From the NCBI GenBank assembly GCA_030550535.1, contig JAUQPF010000009.1, positions 1-64,000 of the forward strand: a stretch of 64,000 bases of DNA, in the 5' to 3' direction. Made by a program: the position numbers and the translations under genes. Positions 56,895 through 64,000 of the stretch are shown piece after piece. A model generated the notes under the pieces. It saw nothing but the letters and a program-made list of their open reading frames with translations, was not told the origin of the DNA and ran no database searches. Source of the DNA: Candidatus Bipolaricaulota bacterium (GTDB taxonomy: Bacteria > Bipolaricaulota > Bipolaricaulia > Bipolaricaulales > Bipolaricaulaceae). Positions within the stretch are counted from its first letter, which is position 1; each line of letters opens with the position of its first letter.

Positions 56895-58124
56895 ATGCGA
56901 CGAGTTTGGCTAGGTTTGGCGCTTTTGGGGCTGGCCCTGAGCGGGTGGGCGCAGGGCTGGTCCCCGCGTACCCCCATCTACATTCACGGGGACGACGCCT
57001 TCACCTGGGAGAACGGGGTGGTGAAGGGCTCCGGCACCCCCGAGGATCCCTACGTCATCGAAGGTTGGATCATCGACACCCGCGGCCACGACTATGGGAT
57101 CTACATCGACGGCACCCGCGCCCACTTCGTCATCCGCAATTGCCAGATCCGCTACCCCCAGGAGCGGGCCGGGATCTTCCTCTCGAACGTGCACAATGGC
57201 CGTATTGAGGGCAACGCCATCTTTGGAGGAAAAATCGCCATTCATCTCCTCGCGAGCCAGAACATCGTCATCACCGGAAACGCCATCGGCTACTGCGATT
57301 TCGGCATCCTCATCGGGGGCGCTTCCCAACGGAATGTGATTTACGGCAACGCCTTTTTCGCCTGCGGCTTCCCCGCCAAGGACGAGGGGATGAACAACCG
57401 TTGGCACCACGAGGGGCGGGGCAACTACTGGTCCGATTACCGCGGGACGGATCTGAACAAGGATGGGATCGGCGATACACCCTATGAGCTCGTGCCCGAC
57501 GCCTATCCCCTCATGGAGCCGCCGGTGAAGCTTCCGCCGGAGGCCACGCCCATGCGCACCGTGGACCTGGCCAAGGTGGGCGAGCGGGGGATCGTGGCCC
57601 TCGCGCCCGGCACCCTCGTGCGCCTGGTGGCCCAGGACGTGGGGGTGGGCGTGGACAAGATCTTCTACCGCTTGGACGGCGGGGACTTCCAGGTCTATAC
57701 CCAGCCCTTCCCCCTTCCCGATCGGGCGATGGTGCGCATGGACTATTACGCTGTGGACAAGCTGGGGAACCGCGAGCCCACCAAAACCCTCACCATCTAC
57801 CTCGACATCCATCCGCCGGTGACCCGTCTCATCGCCGGCCATCCGCACTACCTCGCCCCGGACGGGAAACTGTGGATCACCTCCCGCACGCCCATCGAGC
57901 TAAGAAGCGAGGACGCTTCCGGGGTGGCCCACATCTTCTACCGCATCGCCGGCGGGGATTGGCGCCACTACACGGGGCCGTTCTTCGTGCCCGGTCCGGA
58001 GGGGCCTCACAAGATCGAGTACTACGCCATCGACGTCTACGGGAACCGCGAGGAAGTGCAGAGCACGGTGGTGTGGAAGGACGACTCCGCTCCGGTGACC
58101 CAGCCCTCGGTTTCCGGACCGTAG
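56895..58124 (+). CDS. Secreted NosD-like parallel beta-helix protein with C-terminal OmpL47-like repeats
   Basis: Signal MRRVWLGLALLGLALSGWAQ; GSGTPEDPYVIEGWIID...FVIRNCQIRYPQERAGIFLSNVHNGRIEGNAI; two copies of IFYRLDGGDF.VYTQPF / IFYRIAGGDWRHYTGPF. Confidence 0.8.
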   Translation: MRRVWLGLALLGLALSGWAQGWSPRTPIYIHGDDAFTWENGVVKGSGTPEDPYVIEGWIIDTRGHDYGIYIDGTRAHFVIRNCQIRYPQERAGIFLSNVHNGRIEGNAIFGGKIAIHLLASQNIVITGNAIGYCDFGILIGGASQRNVIYGNAFFACGFPAKDEGMNNRWHHEGRGNYWSDYRGTDLNKDGIGDTPYELVPDAYPLMEPPVKLPPEATPMRTVDLAKVGERGIVALAPGTLVRLVAQDVGVGVDKIFYRLDGGDFQVYTQPFPLPDRAMVRMDYYAVDKLGNREPTKTLTIYLDIHPPVTRLIAGHPHYLAPDGKLWITSRTPIELRSEDASGVAHIFYRIAGGDWRHYTGPFFVPGPEGPHKIEYYAIDVYGNREEVQSTVVWKDDSAPVTQPSVSGP

Positions 58125-58146
58125 TTCCCAAACGAAGGGAAGAGGG

Positions 58147-58178
58147 GGCGCCGGCGCAAGGCCGGCGCCTTTTTCTTT
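58147..58178 (+). terminator. Intrinsic terminator
   Basis: GGCGCCGGC-GCAAG-GCCGGCGCC followed by TTTTTCTTT. Confidence 0.85.
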
Positions 58179-58192
58179 ACAATGAAGCGCCC

Positions 58193-59590
58193 ATGCGCGT
58201 GGCCCTCGTGGCTGCCGAGGTCGCTCCCTTCGCGAAAGCGGGGGGCTTGGCCGACGTGATCGGCGCCCTCCCCAAAGCCCTGGCGAACCTGGGGGTGGAG
58301 GTGGCCGTGTTCGCCCCGCGCTACCGCTCCGTTCCCGCGGATCTTCCCGAACAGACCCGCCTTTCCGTGCGCCTGGGCACGAGTTCCCTGGAGGTGCGCA
58401 TCCTCCAGGGTTTTCTTCCTCGCAGCGCGGTGCCCGTTTATTTCTTGGACCAGCCCCACCTCTTTGACCGCCCCGGCATCTATGGAGAAGGCGACCAGGA
58501 CTATCCCGATAACCTTCGGCGCTTTGCCCTCCTTTGCCGGGCCGCCGTGGAGGCCACCCAGGCCCTCGCCTGGTTCCCCGACATCTTCCACGTGCACGAC
58601 TGGCACACTGCCTTGCTCCCGCTTTTTCTGGACAGGGCCAAGATCCCGGCAAGGATCGTGCTTACCGTCCACAACCTTGCCTTTCAGGGCTGGTTTCCCC
58701 TTGGGGAGTGGCAGGAGCTTGGGCTTCCGGAGGAAAAGCTTCTCCTTTTGGGTGAAGGGGCCTGGCGCTGCGCCCTGCGCGCAGGGATCCTCGCCGCCGA
58801 CGCCCTCACCACCGTCTCCCCCTCCTATGCCCAGGAGATCCTGGCCGATGGCCTCGGGCTGGACGACGTTCTTCGCGCCAAGGCTTCCGTGCTTTTCGGC
58901 ATCCTGAACGGGATCGACGTGGAGGAGTGGGACCCCCAGCACGATCCCCATCTTTGGGCCCCCTATTCCGCTGAGGACCTTCAGGGGAAGGCCCAAAACC
59001 GCGAGGCTTTGCTTCGGGAGCTTGGGCTTTCCGGGGAGGGTCCGGTGGTGGCCATGGTGGGCCGGCTCACGGAACAAAAGGGGCTGGACCTCGTGCTCGC
59101 TGGGCTTTCGCGCATGCTGAGCCTAGGGATCACCCTTGTGATCCTGGGAACGGGGGAGGCCCGCTACGCCCAAGCCCTCAAGGCCGAAGAGGAGCGGTGG
59201 CCGGCGCGCCTGCGCGTCCTTTTGGAGTACTCGGAGCTTTGGGCCCATCGGTTCATGGCCGGAGCGGACTTCCTCCTTATGCCCTCGCGGTTTGAGCCCT
59301 GCGGCCTCACCCAGCTCTACGCCCTACGGTACGGGACGATCCCCATCGTGAGGGCCACGGGTGGCCTTCGGGACACCGTGCGCGACGTGAAGGAGGGAGG
59401 AAACGGCTTCGTCTTTGGGGACTATAGCGCGGAGGCCATGCTCGAAACCCTGAGCCGAGCCGTGCAGCTCTGGCGGGACGAGCCCCAAACGCTTGGGGAG
59501 CTCCGCCAAAGGGCCATGAACGAAGACCACTCCTGGGCCCGCTCCGCCCAGGAGTACCTTCGCGTCTACCACTACGTCCTCAGCCGCTGA
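58193..59590 (+). CDS. glgA: Glycogen/starch synthase
   Basis: 465 aa from Met 58193; MRVALVAAEVAPFAKAGGLADVIGALPKAL, HVHDWHTALLPLFL, MPSRFEPCGLTQLYALRYGTIPIVRATGGLRDTV. Confidence 0.96.
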   Translation: MRVALVAAEVAPFAKAGGLADVIGALPKALANLGVEVAVFAPRYRSVPADLPEQTRLSVRLGTSSLEVRILQGFLPRSAVPVYFLDQPHLFDRPGIYGEGDQDYPDNLRRFALLCRAAVEATQALAWFPDIFHVHDWHTALLPLFLDRAKIPARIVLTVHNLAFQGWFPLGEWQELGLPEEKLLLLGEGAWRCALRAGILAADALTTVSPSYAQEILADGLGLDDVLRAKASVLFGILNGIDVEEWDPQHDPHLWAPYSAEDLQGKAQNREALLRELGLSGEGPVVAMVGRLTEQKGLDLVLAGLSRMLSLGITLVILGTGEARYAQALKAEEERWPARLRVLLEYSELWAHRFMAGADFLLMPSRFEPCGLTQLYALRYGTIPIVRATGGLRDTVRDVKEGGNGFVFGDYSAEAMLETLSRAVQLWRDEPQTLGELRQRAMNEDHSWARSAQEYLRVYHYVLSR

Positions 59591-60269
59591 CCTTCTCCAG
59601 CCAGAATTCGCTGCCGCGGCCCTCCGCGCACCAGCCCTCCACTCCCGTGATGAACTTCACCTTCCACCAGGTGTAGCCGTCGGCAGTTTTGGGCCCGTCC
59701 ACGATCTGGCCCTCGATCCCCGGGGCCATGGACCCGCGGTAGTTCACGTGGGTCACCTCGGGGTTGTTCACCCCGGGAGCGGTGCGCACCTTGAGGTTCA
59801 CGACGGTGCGCACCTTGTCCCCCACCTTGAACTTGCCGGAGGTGCTGGTGTGGGGCGCCGCGGGCACCCCGGTGACGAGGACCCGCGGGGTGGTCGGCTG
59901 CACGGCCAAAAGGGAGGTGGAATCCTTCCACACCGAGAACTGGAGGGTGAAGGAGCCGGCGGCGGCCACGGGATGGTTCCAGGTCTGGTGGGTGCGCTCG
60001 CCGGGCTTCAGGGTCACCCAGGTCTCGTACTTGCCCACACTCAGGCCGCGCTCGTCCTGGAGGACGGCGCGAAGGAGGAACTGGTGGGTGCGGTTCCCCG
60101 CGTTCACCACGGTCAGGCGCAGGGGGATGATCTCGCCCACCTCCACGCGGATCGGGCTTTTGGGCTCATAGTCCTCGATCTGGGCCTGGATTTTGGCGCA
60201 GCCCGCGAGGATCCCCCCCACCACGACCACGGCAAGGACGCAAATCGCACGCAAGGTCTTCGTGCTCAT
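59580..60269 (-). CDS. Lipoprotein with CARDB-like and SH3-like regions
   Basis: MSTKTLRAICVLAVVVVGGILAGCAK lipobox; PLRLTVVNAGNRTHQFLLRAVLQDERG; KVRTVVNLKVRTAPGVNNPEV...WWKVKFITGVEGWCAE. Confidence 0.75.
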   Translation of the reverse strand: MSTKTLRAICVLAVVVVGGILAGCAKIQAQIEDYEPKSPIRVEVGEIIPLRLTVVNAGNRTHQFLLRAVLQDERGLSVGKYETWVTLKPGERTHQTWNHPVAAAGSFTLQFSVWKDSTSLLAVQPTTPRVLVTGVPAAPHTSTSGKFKVGDKVRTVVNLKVRTAPGVNNPEVTHVNYRGSMAPGIEGQIVDGPKTADGYTWWKVKFITGVEGWCAEGRGSEFWLEKVSG

Positions 60270-60329
60270 GGCGTTCACCGTGATGAGGATCACCCGCGCT
60301 TGACCCGGGCTCCAAGCCCAGCTGGGGGC

Positions 60330-60743
60330 TCAGAACGGGCCATGTGTCCCAGCCGGGCACAGCCGCCCCAGCTTCACCCCTTTCTCCGCCCGCAGCCGAT
60401 CCGCAAGCCTTCGCACCTCCCCTGCCGGCCCCCGCACGGCGATCACCTCCAGGCAGTTCTCCTCGTCCAAATGGATGTGGAGCGAGGCCAGCACATGGGG
60501 ATGGGCGTGGTGCTGGGCCTCCGTGAGCCGGGCCAAAAGCTCGCGCTTGCGGTGATCGTAGAGGAGCACGATCACCCCCAGGACCTCCTCCCCTTCCTCC
60601 CAGGCTTGGGCGTGCAGGGCTTCCCGCACCAGATCCTGCAGGGCCTCGGATCGGCTGGTGTAGCCCTTTTTGCGGATGAGCTCGTCGAAGGCCCGGAGAA
60701 GCTCTCCCTCCATGGACACGCCGAACCGCACGAGATCCGCCAT
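60330..60743 (-). CDS. nikR: NikR-like nickel-responsive regulator
   Basis: 137 aa; [71 protein letters not shown]. Confidence 0.92.
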   Translation of the reverse strand: MADLVRFGVSMEGELLRAFDELIRKKGYTSRSEALQDLVREALHAQAWEEGEEVLGVIVLLYDHRKRELLARLTEAQHHAHPHVLASLHIHLDEENCLEVIAVRGPAGEVRRLADRLRAEKGVKLGRLCPAGTHGPF

Positions 60744-60842
60744 AGCCCGGGGACTTTCCTTCCCTGCTCTCCTCCTGGCAAGCTCCCAAAGCGGGGGCTA
60801 AGATGAAGGATGCCCTTTCCTTGAGGGTTTGGGCGGAACGCC

Positions 60843-63664
<2,822 letters not shown>

Positions 63665-63668
<4 letters not shown>

Positions 63669-64000
63669 GCTGGGAGCTCCTTTTCCTGGCGTTGGCGCTC
63701 TTGGGGATGGGGGTTTTCCTCCTTTGGGAGCGTCGGCAACGCGCGCTTTTCGTGGAGGGGCTGCGGCAGGCGCGGGAAGAGCTGGGCAAGGTGGGGGCGG
63801 TGGTGCAGGCCCTGCAGGGGCAGGTCTCCCAAAGCCTTTCCACCACCCTTCAGCTTCTGCAGGGTCAGGACAAGAACCTGAACGAGCGGCTCACCTACGT
63901 GCAGGGCCTGGTGGCGGACGTGCGGGAGCGGCTGGGGAGGGTGGAGGAGCTGAGCCGCCGGGTGGGCGAGGTGGCCGAGGACCTCGTGGGGCTCCAGGAC
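63665..64000 (+). CDS. rmuC: RmuC-like DNA recombination protein, 5' part only
   Basis: N-terminal TM ([24 protein letters not shown]) then coiled coil [48 protein letters not shown]; runs off the right edge. Confidence 0.7.

Noticed and set aside
58147-58183. TACAAT before glgA as definite promoter
   Set aside because: It directly abuts a terminator T-tract and no -35 is visible, so it is kept only as a weak member of the leaderless pattern.

Overview
High-GC, gene-dense bacterial chromosomal window with mostly housekeeping genes. No rRNA, CRISPR array or transposase was seen. It may come from a deep-branching or thermophilic lineage; a Bipolaricaulota/Acetothermia-like origin is a guess. 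From left to right: thrS (cut by the left edge and absent from the ORF track), dciA-like gene, a DnaA-box cluster (probable oriC), dnaA, six tRNA genes, rarA, ugpC/malK-like ABC ATPase, lysS, greA, rnpA, pyk, xseAB, trxB, acyl-CoA synthetase, an exported-protein block (LTD proteins, dockerin protein, cohesin-like lipoprotein, HEAT-repeat protein), uvrC, znu-type ABC transporter, mutS2, fabI, a DRG-like TGS GTPase, groESL with a CIRCE-like operator, efp, Asp23/AmaP genes, nusB, rpmE/rpsI, an XRE-smc-scpA-scpB operon, a coiled-coil lipoprotein, hppA, an ABC exporter, GH13, serS, a NosD-like protein, glgA, nikR, uvrA and the start of rmuC. The best second-look items are: (1) adjacent dockerin and cohesin-like lipoprotein genes beside a lower-GC HEAT gene; (2) an XRE regulator coupled to a compact 819-aa SMC, with a perfect palindrome in its promoter; (3) dnaA starting 13 nt after a tRNA-Phe gene with no Shine-Dalgarno, and an oriC between dnaA and dciA; (4) recurrent -10-like hexamers 6-13 nt before start codons (near-leaderless transcription); (5) a HARP-like N-terminal module on XseA. 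All family calls come from reading the translations; no database search was run.
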